This document shows positions 1 through 8,573 of a DNA stretch of 64,000 nt, piece after piece. Under the pieces are notes generated by a model, which saw nothing but the letters and a program-made list of their open reading frames with translations, did not search any database and was not told where the DNA came from. Made by a program: the position numbers and the translations under genes. The stretch is from Haematococcus lacustris (Eukaryota; Chlorophyta; Chlorophyceae; Chlamydomonadales; Haematococcaceae), in NCBI GenBank assembly GCA_030144725.1, contig JASKMD010000029.1, positions 11,540,990 through 11,604,989 on the forward strand, written 5' to 3'. Within the stretch, counting starts at the first letter, position 1; each line of letters begins with the position of its first letter.

Positions 1-2906
1 GCTTCAGCAGTCGTGAGCTCGTCCTAGTGGCATCATGGACTGCGGGTGCCGCTGCGGCCCGGTCCGCCGTTGCTGGTTGAGTTGCGTGCCTGACCGCATA
101 CGCTTTCATATCCATATAGCGAGTTCTGGTGTCGGGCACTGCGGGTGTGGGCGCAAGTTCCGTTAGGCCCGCGGCCCATGTTGTGATTTTGCGTTGGTCG
201 GGCGGGAGGTCGTGTGATGTGTTGCGGCTGTCTCGGATGGCACGCGTTACGGTCGCGTCTGGGCATGAAGGTTGGGCCGCCATGGCTGCAAGTTTGTTGA
301 GGGCGATGATGTGCTTCTGCTTGACCTTTTTTCCGTACTTCGATGTGAGCATGCTACCGGTGATGATGTGTGTGTTGCCCTCGCAGCTGAGCTCAGAAGC
401 GCGCGTGATGCCTAGGCTTTTGAGGCAGGTGATGCTGGCGCTGACGACATCGTGTGCTTGAGAGCTGCTGGCCTGTGTAATGAGGCGGCCGAGTGTTTGG
501 CATTCTTCATGATAGAGAGGTAGCCCCTTTTCTGTGGCCGATAGCCCGGATATAGAGGCATAGACTAGCTGACGTGCTCTAAGGGTGTGATGAAGGAGGG
601 TGAGCATGCGGTGTCCTTGTGTACTAGCCTGGGTATTGAGCCATGTGATTTGTTTGTGCAGCATGCTCCTCGAGATGTGGGCGTGTGCCACATCTGTGGA
701 CTGGAGGCTGTGTGTGAGGGCTGTCGTGTTACGGGCGTGATATTCTTGGGCAGTGGAGCTAATGCCTATGCCTAGTTTGTCAGCGTCTTCTCTGATGATG
801 GCATTGGGCGTTCCCAGGGGGAGTCTGAGTTTGAGCTTCACGCATTGATTGATGGTTCTGTCGTACAGCTCAAGGTCCCCTGGGGTGCAGGGCACGGCGC
901 AGAAGCTGTAAGCTAGGCTGGGTATGATGGCCGTGCGGATGATGTGTATGGCCTGCCTAGCGCTAGCAAAGGAGCGTCTGAGTCTCTCGAGTTTTTGGCG
1001 GAGCTGGGTGATCATAGCGGTGTGTTGTGGTTTCCAGTCCAGCGTCATGGTGATGAGCACACCCAAGTAGGTGGAAGGTGAGGTCGGGCGGTGGTAATCC
1101 CGCCCCGTCGTGCGGTGAAGTGGCTCAGTTGGTTAAGGGTGATTCCTACAACTGAGAGGTCGTGGGTTCGACTCCACAACGACGAAAAAAGTACCTCTGG
1201 TGGGACAGTGTCGGCGCCCCATGCCGGAGTCCTCCCTTAATGCACGCTGGTGTAAACCGGAGTAGTCTTTCTTTCTTTCTTTCTTTCGGGCGGTGGTAGG
1301 TGACGGGTTTCCCTTGTAGGCTGACGGTTTGGAGTTGTTGGCGGGCCCGCTTGTCCGCTTCGGCCGCGTTGCTGCACATGCCAGTTTCGACCGAGTGGTG
1401 AAGCGCCGCTGTAGCGAGGGTTTTACTGTGTGAGATGATGAGGTGACCCCAGTCCGAGAAGGCTGAGAGTTTGTCCGCTTGGCATCGGAGGTTGCGAAGG
1501 GTGTTGCAGAGTATGGCTATGTCGTCAGCATAGTCGATGCTGCTGACGGTGGCGCGTTCCCCGCTGTCGGGCGTTGCTGATTTGAATTTATAGCCCCTCG
1601 CGCCCACTTGCAGCCATCGCAGGAGGGGTTCAATGTAAATGAGGAATAGGAAGGGCGAGAGAGAGTCGCCTTGTATGGTGCCCCGGTTGACGGGTACCGG
1701 GTCAGTATGGCCGTACGGGGTTTTAAAGCGCGTTGTAGCGCCCGTGTATAGGTCCTTTACAGCGTCAGTCGCGTCCGTGGGGAAGCCTAGGTCATGCATG
1801 ATCCAGAGTAGTTTGTCTTGGCACGTGGTGTTGAACGCACTGGTGAAGTCGACCAGGAGTGCGTAGATATCTGCCTTGGCCAGTTTAGCATCCTCAAGGG
1901 CCATGACAAGCATCTGCAGCTGTTGTGTGGTGTTCCTGTGGGAGCGGAACCCAGCCTGGTTCTTGCTGAGCATCCCATTAGCTTCAGCATACTCAGACAG
2001 CGTCTTGGTAATGAGGCTGGTCCACAGCTTGTAAACAGTGTTGGCTAGGCCCACAGGTCTGTAGGAGTTGAGGTCCGTTTCTTGCCCCTTGTCCTTGTAG
2101 AGGAGGCATGTGTCACTGGTTTTCCATGCTGTGGGTGTGCAGCCTGTTGCCCACATGATGATGAAGAGCTGGTGGATGGTTTCCCGCATCTCCCATGGCA
2201 GCATCTTGATGATCTCGTTCTCCACCCCGTCTGGTCCCGGGGCCTTACCTCCTGACAGCCTGCTGATGCATTCCTGGAAGCCTGCCTTGTCCATGATGGC
2301 TGTGTGCAGCCAGTGTATGTTTTGGCATGCGTGTAATGCGAAGGCGTCGTCGGCTTTGCCGCGAGCCCACGGGTAGTTTCGTGTCTGTGTGTTAGTGTAG
2401 TGGCCAGTCTTGGGGGTCGGGGCCGCCAGCTTCTGCCCATATGCGGTGGTGATTATCCGGTTGAGGTCGGCAGGGGCTGTGCATATGGTTTTGGTGTCAG
2501 GGTCAGCTAGCGCCTGTAGGCCTTTGTGGTCGGTGCGGGGCGGGCGCAAGATACGTTTGTTAGCCTTCTTGGGCTGGGTGCTGATCAGTTGTTGCATTCT
2601 GACGCGAGCTTGTGCGATGGCGAGTGCGGAGTCATCGTCGTCTAATTGGTGGATTTGGTCGCGGTACGTATTGGTCAGCTGGGCGAGCGCGGCCTGCACG
2701 TGATTTTCGGTTGGGTCTTCACCCTGTCGCGCTTGCACCGCGTCCCTGATCTCTTGGTTTATCTCTTCGTTTATCGCATCTGTCTCTAGAATGAGTTCGT
2801 CGATTGTCGGATGCGCGTTGGTTTGCTTAAAGAGGGAGTTAGCCTTCCGGCTGAGGTCTCTAGCGGTCTTAAGCTTTCTGCCCAGTGCCAGTCTTATCCT
2901 GCACAT
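1..2906 (-). CDS. LINE reverse transcriptase and thumb region, interrupted by a SINE, open at the window edge
   Basis: The frame is the same as the APE ORF and lies just past one TAG; the first ATG is 18 nt after that stop. The RT shows its blocks in order: GKAPGPDG, SYRPVGLAN, NQAGFRSHRNT, LLVDFTSAFN (motif A), GTIQGDSLSPFLF (motif B) and YADD (motif C, 1521-1532). The SINE enters after about residue 535, so the ORF end at 1146 is SINE-encoded. If the SINE and one copy of its duplication (202 nt) are skipped, the frame continues with TYHRPTSPSTYLGVL, the RT thumb motif, and stays open to position 1. The RT is therefore intact apart from this one insertion. RNase H and the restriction-like endonuclease expected of Dualen are outside the window. 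Confidence 0.85.
1084..1298 (+). mobile_element. tRNA-derived SINE with 13-bp target site duplication
   Basis: The body (1097-1285) lies between two perfect copies of TCGGGCGGTGGTA (1084-1096 and 1286-1298). It carries a consensus Pol III A box, TGGCTCAGTTGG (1121-1132), and B box, GGTTCGACTCC (1165-1175). A T-arm stem (GTGG/CCAC) and a partial acceptor stem (GTCGT/ACGAC) show tRNA ancestry. The 3' tail is a (CTTT)n repeat (about 1267-1287). It is inserted antisense into the LINE RT frame. A working tRNA is unlikely because the anticodon arm is not convincing and the unit has a SINE tail. Confidence 0.85.
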
Positions 2907-2924
2907 GGTCCTGCGTTGGTAGTG

Positions 2925-5900
2925 CTAGCCTCCCCTTGTGAGGGTCTTAGTGTTGCATGTCTTTATAGCTGCCGTCCTGCAGGTTTGTAGGAGGTTTGTG
3001 AGCATGGTGGCTGCGGTGTCTACAGCTTCCCTGGCCGGGCGTCCTGCCACTGATGTCAGACGCTGTGGTTGTTGTGGGTTGGTCTTGCCAAGTGTAGCCA
3101 GGTGGTGGGTAGCCTCTGTGTATATGGGGGCTAAGAAGGCTGTCAGTTCTGCATGCAATTGTGGGACACCTGAGCTGGGTTGTTGCACTGCCAGGCGGTA
3201 GGCTTCCCTGTCCGTGTTGGTAATAGGGGTGGTGAGGATGGTGTGGCTGTGCTTCGGTGGTTTGTGTGGGGCTGCCAGGTCTATGCCCAGGCGGGCTGTA
3301 TTCAATGTGGCGGTGAGTGGCCTGTGGTCGCTCAGATAGACGTTGGTATCGACGTGCGTGCGGTGCTCAGGGCCATGTCTTGCATCGCGTGTTAGAATAG
3401 CGTCGATGCGGCTGTTGCAGTGCGGTTGCTGGTAGGTCCAGGCCCGGTCGCCGGGGTCAGCTTCCTTCAGGTGCATTTCTGCGGCGAACCCCCTCATCAT
3501 GTTGTCTTGTGTGTATTCGGTGTGCTCGGAACGGTCCTCTGTTTTTATCGTGGCGTTGATATCTCCCGCCAGGATGAGTGAGCCGGGCAGGTGGCCCGTG
3601 GCTGTTCGTATGTGTTCTTGCATTTTCCCTCGCAGTAGTAGCGCGTCCCCGTTGTTTCCCGACGGCCAATACGTGGCGATGATGGTGAGCTGTTCACACT
3701 GGTTTTGGTTGAGGGTCAGGATGACGCATCGTGCGTTCACCTCAGCGTCGATGCTCGGTGGAAGCATAGTGGTTTTCATTTGGATGGCTAAGTTGTGTTT
3801 GATGCCTATTAGTACTTCACTGTGGCCTCTGTGTCGGTGTGTCGTATAGTCTGGCATGACTCTCCTCAGCCAGCCAGAGCCTGGATTGTTGCTCTTGGGC
3901 TGGGTCATGGTTTCAGTTAGGATCAGGATGTCCGGGCTGTGTTGATGTACAAGGTTCAGGACGTCGTTTCTGGACCTATGGAGGCTTCTGACGTTCAGGG
4001 TCGTTAGTGTGATATGTTGTCGATTGTGTGTTGGTTGTGGTTGCCGGGTTGGCAAGGTGCTGTGTTGTGGGTGTGGTCCCGGGTATTCAGGTAGGTTGTC
4101 GGTGGAGGGTGACGGTATTGTGGGGTTGGCGGCGGGGGATGGGGTGGTGGCTGTGTTTAGGTATCTGTACATCAGGGTCTGCGTGGGCGGGTCCTTGGTT
4201 TGCGCTCTTGGCTTGGTCCGTCTTTTGTCTACGATGGTGCCCGATGTCGTGGGCCGTTTACTGCTGCTTGACCGGTCTTGTAGGGTGGGAAGAGTGACTG
4301 TGGGGGCGACCTGGCGCAGTCGCGGCCGGGCCTGCTTGTCTGTCGAGTGGGTGTCTGCAGTGGCTGTTAGTATGCGCTTGTAACTCGCTGGTTGTGCAGC
4401 GGGTAGCGGCCGGTCTGTTCGGGGGTTGTGCGCAAGTTGTGTGTCCAGGTCTTGGGTAGTAAGGTCGATGTGGGTGGTACATAGGTGTTGTTCCAGCTGC
4501 TCCGTTGTGGCGCGCCTTGTAGGGTCAGCTAGCCAGCATAGTGGATGGATGAGGTTGGTATCAGCCGCGTCGCCCTTTTTGATTTGAACGAGCGTACCCT
4601 TCAGCTGAAGCCAGTCTTCCAGGGTGTCCAGTCGGCATGGGCGGCCTTTTTCCGAGTCCAACCAGTGCCATGCGTTGTTAATGTGGCGGATGGTGGTAGC
4701 GTGATTGTGAGTAATGAGGATGGCGGCTATGTTAGTGTAGCTATCCGTCTTGCCCGTGAGCGTGGTGAGGAGCTCGGGTGTGATGTTGTTGTTGGTGGTG
4801 GTTGTGGTTGAAGGGCATAGGTGGAGGTCCTTGTGGTGGTGGTATAGGTAGTGATTTATGGTGGAGATGGTGAAGTTGCCAGATTCCTCGTAGATGTGTG
4901 GGAGGCTGCTACGTAGTGGTATCACCCTGTGCTCCTGCCTTGCCTGGTTGGCTAGGCCTTGGATGTGTGTGTCGAGTGATTTGCAGTGGGTGATGACGTT
5001 TTCGGGCGAGATCATGGGTTTCCCTATGGCCATGTTGATGGCGTGCACAAGACAGCATTGTTTGTATTGCCTTTCCATGTAGTATTGGGACGGGTTCTGG
5101 TTGTCTTCCCTGTGGCTGATAATGTGACTAATACCCAGTCGGGTAGTGGCCATTGTTTGGGCTGGTGTGGCTGCCGGGTCGGGTGCTATGACGAACACCT
5201 CGTGGAAGTGGTTAGTGTAGGAGCGCGATAGCTCGCAGGTGGCCATAGCTGTTTTATTGGGGTTGTCGGAGTCTAGGAGTTTCCACTGCCCGCTCAACTT
5301 CCTGAGCGCCATGCTGTGGCCATTCGTTTTGCAGAGAAAGTTGAGTGTGGCGTACTCTATCGCTATGGTGTCGAGGTTGTCGTCGTTCCAATCGTCTATG
5401 GTGCGTAGTTGAGCGACGCTCGTGATAGTGAGGCCATATTTGGTCTTAAGGTATAGGTGAATGACCTCATCGCTGAAAGCGCCCCCGTCCCCGCGTGCGG
5501 TGTGCCACGCCTCCTTGTCGCCTTCGTCGTGTAGTGTTGTGTTCCAGGCTATCCAAAAGTTATGTAGGTCCTCTGGCTTCACCCATTGCTTACCAGCTGC
5601 ATTGTTGAGGGAGTGGGCCTGGCAGTTGCGGTTCACCTGTGCTTCGAAGAACGTGGGATTAGGGTTGAGGTGCCTCTCCCCTAGTGGGGTATTGGGAGTG
5701 CCCTGTGGAAGTTGTCTCTCACCAGGGCATGGGCCAGGGTTGACTTCGACGTCCCCGGCTGCTAGTAGCAGCCATGATATGAAGTTGTCTACGGTGAACG
5801 AGGTTTTCCATGTGGGGTCCTGGTGTCGTGCCGTTTCCGTGATACCCTCAGTTTCCCTCATCTGGTAGGTACAATAGGCCTGTATGGTAGTGTTGTATTG

Positions 5901-8573
5901 GCTGACTGTCCGGGAGTTGTTCTCGTGCCCCCCCTTGAGGTACAGGTGGTATCTATGTGAAATCCTACAGATGGCCGTGGTGGCAGGCACTACACCGGTG
6001 AGGTCCCTCAGAGTGTTGTATGTCGTGGTATGTACGATGGCCCTGAGGCGCGTGATCTTTCTCCTTTGTCGTGCTAGGCATCGTTTGGAGTCTTTCTGTG
6101 TGGGTATTTGGGGTTGGTAACGTTGTATCACGCACCATCCTATGAGGATGGCAATGAGGATGAGTGTGTCTAGGTAGTCGGTCTGCCCAGGTTGAGTTAC
6201 ATTGGAGGGGCAAGGGTGGGTGGTATGGTCTACGTTCCTGTACGTGTTTGTCCCAGTAGCGGTGGTACCCCTAGTTCTTACATTCATATTACCGATACAC
6301 AGGGCTAGGTGGCTGCTGTCCACGGCATTGTGGGTATGTTGCCCTATGTGGTGTCCTATCTCAACTGTGGCCTTGGGTTCTGCAGTGCTAGGGTCTGGAT
6401 TCCAGCCCGAGTCGCCATCTAGCATACCCGATTCCATTTCCACTATTGTCTGACATTCAGGCACTACAAGCTCATACGTATTCATCCATCCTGGTACCTC
6501 TCCATCACCGCCAGGCTCTAAGGCCCAGCTAGCTCCAACAGATGCCTGTCTAGGCTGCCGCTTGCTATGAGGTCCAGGTATGTTGTATCCATTTAGGTGC
6601 TGGGTCCAGTCTCCTGCAGACATGTGGGCAACATGGTGATTGGTGGTAGGTATGTGGTCAGTGTGTGGTGGTGGGAGTCTATGGTAGGACAGCAGGGTCT
6701 GCCATGCTGGATTCGTTGGCTGCCCGTCCCTGTCAGTGTGGTTGAGGGTGGTGCATAGTAGGACATTGTGGGCCTGTGTGGCTGGTCTGCTCACCGCCGT
6801 CATGATGTCTTCCGTAGTCATCTCCGCTTGCTCCTCCTCCATGGGGGAGCCGCCTGTGCAGTGGCATGGTGTGGGGGAAGGTATGGGATGTGTGATAGCG
6901 GTGAGGACTGCGGGCATCTTCCTGTCGTATCCATGGTGTGGCTTATGAGTCCAATAGTTGCGCACCTGGGTTGTGGTCCTCAGCTGCGATGGAGTCCATC
7001 TTGGAGGTAAATGAGAGGTTGAGGCCTCTGCCCCCGCTTGAGCTCCCCTTGCGCTGCCGGTGGGCAGCCCTCTCAGCTCCTGGGGTAAGGGCTGGAGAGT
7101 GTGTCTGCGGGTATGGGTGTAGCGGCAGGTGAGTTTAGCGAGAGGTGCATATACCTGCCATTGCATATCTGTTCTATTGAGTATCTTGCTGTTAGGTTGC
7201 ATGCTGACCTGGGTCCTTGCTCCAGCGCGCTGGGCGCCGCTGGGCCCCCCTAGGTCTCGCTGAGCTGCCCCCTCCTGGGTGGCGTTAGCTCCGCCTGATG
7301 GGTCATTGTCACCTGCGTTTGAGGGCATTGCCATCCGTGTGTGGTAGATTGTTGTGCCCTTGCTGGTACGGTTTGTCGTGTACTCCTGGTGGGGTGGTGC
7401 TACCCAGGCAGTGGGACTGTCTTGGTGGTGTGACCTTGAGGGCCTGCAGCCCAGCGCACTAGGGGAGTGTGTCCCAGTGCGTGGGTGTCCCGCTGGTATG
7501 TCCCTCACCTGCTGTGTGGGGCAGGGGGTCCACCCGTGTTGCGTTGTTCTCAATGGTCGCCCCTGCAGCGCCTCCGGTCTCCTCGGTGTGGGCCTACATG
7601 GAAGCATGTGGGGTGGTTGTGGTATACCCAGTAGGCATAGTCTTCCATAGCAGTACGAGGTAGGCATAGCATGGTAGTACAAGGTAGGCATAGCATGATA
7701 GTACTGGGTAGGCATAGCGTTATGTGGGGGGGGTTCACAGTGGTTGTTAAGCGTGACGGTGTTATTTAGTTGAGGCGGGTGGGGCTGGTTGCTGCTGCGT
7801 TGAGCATGTTGCAGTCTGATGTGGTGTGTTGGGTGTCTGGCCAAGTGTCTGCCCAATTGTACCTGATCAAATATGGGGAAGCCCGCCTCAATTGCCAGCT
7901 CATCGAAGGCAGTCAGGTTGTTATCGCTGCTGCCCCTGCTGCTGTTTCTGCTACTGTTCCTGCTGCTGCCGCCACGGCTCCCCCCACCAGCCGCCGTGGA
8001 GGAGGGGGGAGGTAGCCCCCTGCCCCCTGCACCTCTGAAGGGTTGGGTAGGCGGGAGACGGTGCTCCTCCCCTCCCCTGCCCCTGCCTCCCTGAGTCCTC
8101 CCCGCTGCAGGTCCCCCGGTAGGGCGGGGTGCGGTGGCCCCCTGGGTGGCTACAGTAGGGGGCGGTAGGGGCTGGAGGATGGTAGATACTCCTGGGATCC
8201 GGAGCCCCCAGCCTCTGGGTGCTGGTTGCCCAGTCACGGGCCTGGTGACGCCCAGGTGGGTGCGGGCCTTCAAGACTGAGGCAATGTAATTCACCGAGCT
8301 GGCTGAGGCTACCCTAGCCTCTATGATGATGGTGGTAGCCCTGCTTTGCAGGCTGTGGGCTGCATTAGCGTCCTGTACCCTGTTCATGGTGCTACCAGTG
8401 CTGACAGCCATGACAGCCCGGAATGTGAAGGTCCCTTGGTCATTGATGTGCTGGAGGCCCGTCAGGTCGAGGTTGGCCTGCGTGACCTCAGGCAAGTAGT
8501 GTAGGGGGGGGGGGGGGGGTCTCGATGGCCTCCAGCCACACGACCGCTGGGTAGTCTTCGCGGGTGGTCCCAA
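2925..8573 (-). CDS. LINE polyprotein: 2A motif, two cysteine-protease-like domains, APE endonuclease
   Basis: This frame of 1882 codons continues the upstream ORF after the C16 run. Residues about 180-240 are Gly/Arg/Ser rich (RGG-like), and a short Ala-Met-Pro-Thr/Tyr-Tyr motif repeats three times near residue 300. A hydrophobic helix (residues 801-817) is followed by a basic stretch. A 2A motif lies at residues 940-948. Two papain-fold-like domains follow: Cys984 in RNCQAHSLNN with His1086 and Asp1101, then Cys1173/1174 in KQCCLVHAIN with His near 1291-1297 and Asp1306. An APE endonuclease (about residues 1519-1760) shows TLNVRSL, TET, AGDINAT, SRIDAIL and SDHRPL. The frame ends at TAG 2925-2927 and stays open in the same frame beyond it. 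The Josephin/OTU-like label is by motif resemblance only. Confidence 0.8.
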   Translation of the reverse strand: MGPPAKTTQRSCGWRPSRPPPPPLHYLPEVTQANLDLTGLQHINDQGTFTFRAVMAVSTGSTMNRVQDANAAHSLQSRATTIIIEARVASASSVNYIASVLKARTHLGVTRPVTGQPAPRGWGLRIPGVSTILQPLPPPTVATQGATAPRPTGGPAAGRTQGGRGRGGEEHRLPPTQPFRGAGGRGLPPPSSTAAGGGSRGGSSRNSSRNSSRGSSDNNLTAFDELAIEAGFPIFDQVQLGRHLARHPTHHIRLQHAQRSSNQPHPPQLNNTVTLNNHCEPPPHNAMPTQYYHAMPTLYYHAMPTSYCYGRLCLLGIPQPPHMLPCRPTPRRPEALQGRPLRTTQHGWTPCPTQQVRDIPAGHPRTGTHSPSALGCRPSRSHHQDSPTAWVAPPHQEYTTNRTSKGTTIYHTRMAMPSNAGDNDPSGGANATQEGAAQRDLGGPSGAQRAGARTQVSMQPNSKILNRTDMQWQVYAPLAKLTCRYTHTRRHTLQPLPQELRGLPTGSARGAQAGAEASTSHLPPRWTPSQLRTTTQVRNYWTHKPHHGYDRKMPAVLTAITHPIPSPTPCHCTGGSPMEEEQAEMTTEDIMTAVSRPATQAHNVLLCTTLNHTDRDGQPTNPAWQTLLSYHRLPPPHTDHIPTTNHHVAHMSAGDWTQHLNGYNIPGPHSKRQPRQASVGASWALEPGGDGEVPGWMNTYELVVPECQTIVEMESGMLDGDSGWNPDPSTAEPKATVEIGHHIGQHTHNAVDSSHLALCIGNMNVRTRGTTATGTNTYRNVDHTTHPCPSNVTQPGQTDYLDTLILIAILIGWCVIQRYQPQIPTQKDSKRCLARQRRKITRLRAIVHTTTYNTLRDLTGVVPATTAICRISHRYHLYLKGGHENNSRTVSQYNTTIQAYCTYQMRETEGITETARHQDPTWKTSFTVDNFISWLLLAAGDVEVNPGPCPGERQLPQGTPNTPLGERHLNPNPTFFEAQVNRNCQAHSLNNAAGKQWVKPEDLHNFWIAWNTTLHDEGDKEAWHTARGDGGAFSDEVIHLYLKTKYGLTITSVAQLRTIDDWNDDNLDTIAIEYATLNFLCKTNGHSMALRKLSGQWKLLDSDNPNKTAMATCELSRSYTNHFHEVFVIAPDPAATPAQTMATTRLGISHIISHREDNQNPSQYYMERQYKQCCLVHAINMAIGKPMISPENVITHCKSLDTHIQGLANQARQEHRVIPLRSSLPHIYEESGNFTISTINHYLYHHHKDLHLCPSTTTTTNNNITPELLTTLTGKTDSYTNIAAILITHNHATTIRHINNAWHWLDSEKGRPCRLDTLEDWLQLKGTLVQIKKGDAADTNLIHPLCWLADPTRRATTEQLEQHLCTTHIDLTTQDLDTQLAHNPRTDRPLPAAQPASYKRILTATADTHSTDKQARPRLRQVAPTVTLPTLQDRSSSSKRPTTSGTIVDKRRTKPRAQTKDPPTQTLMYRYLNTATTPSPAANPTIPSPSTDNLPEYPGPHPQHSTLPTRQPQPTHNRQHITLTTLNVRSLHRSRNDVLNLVHQHSPDILILTETMTQPKSNNPGSGWLRRVMPDYTTHRHRGHSEVLIGIKHNLAIQMKTTMLPPSIDAEVNARCVILTLNQNQCEQLTIIATYWPSGNNGDALLLRGKMQEHIRTATGHLPGSLILAGDINATIKTEDRSEHTEYTQDNMMRGFAAEMHLKEADPGDRAWTYQQPHCNSRIDAILTRDARHGPEHRTHVDTNVYLSDHRPLTATLNTARLGIDLAAPHKPPKHSHTILTTPITNTDREAYRLAVQQPSSGVPQLHAELTAFLAPIYTEATHHLATLGKTNPQQPQRLTSVAGRPAREAVDTAATMLTNLLQTCRTAAIKTCNTKTLTRGG
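5730..5756 (-). other. 2A (StopGo) ribosome-skipping motif in the LINE polyprotein
   Basis: The minus strand reads GDVEVNPGP, an exact match to the 2A consensus D-[VI]-E-x-N-P-G-P, preceded by Ser-Trp-Leu-Leu-Leu-Ala-Ala as in typical 2A leaders. In 2A the ribosome fails to join the final Gly and Pro, releasing the upstream product and continuing downstream. Here it would separate the N-terminal and membrane-segment part from the protease, endonuclease and RT part. Confidence 0.8.
6122..6173 (-). other. Predicted transmembrane segment upstream of the 2A site
   Basis: Residues 801-817 of the 1882-codon frame read LDTLILIAILIGWCVIQ, followed within about 15 residues by a Lys/Arg-rich stretch. 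This is a typical single membrane helix with a basic flank, about 125 residues before the 2A separation point. Confidence 0.55.

Noticed and set aside
1103..1180. Functional tRNA gene
   Set aside because: The A and B boxes are good, but it sits in a unit with a (CTTT)n tail and a 13-bp target duplication and lacks a convincing anticodon arm. It is a SINE head.
5730..5756. Integrated RNA virus (2A motifs are common in picornavirus-like genomes)
   Set aside because: The surrounding frame encodes an APE endonuclease and a LINE-type RT with YADD. There is no capsid, helicase or viral polymerase.
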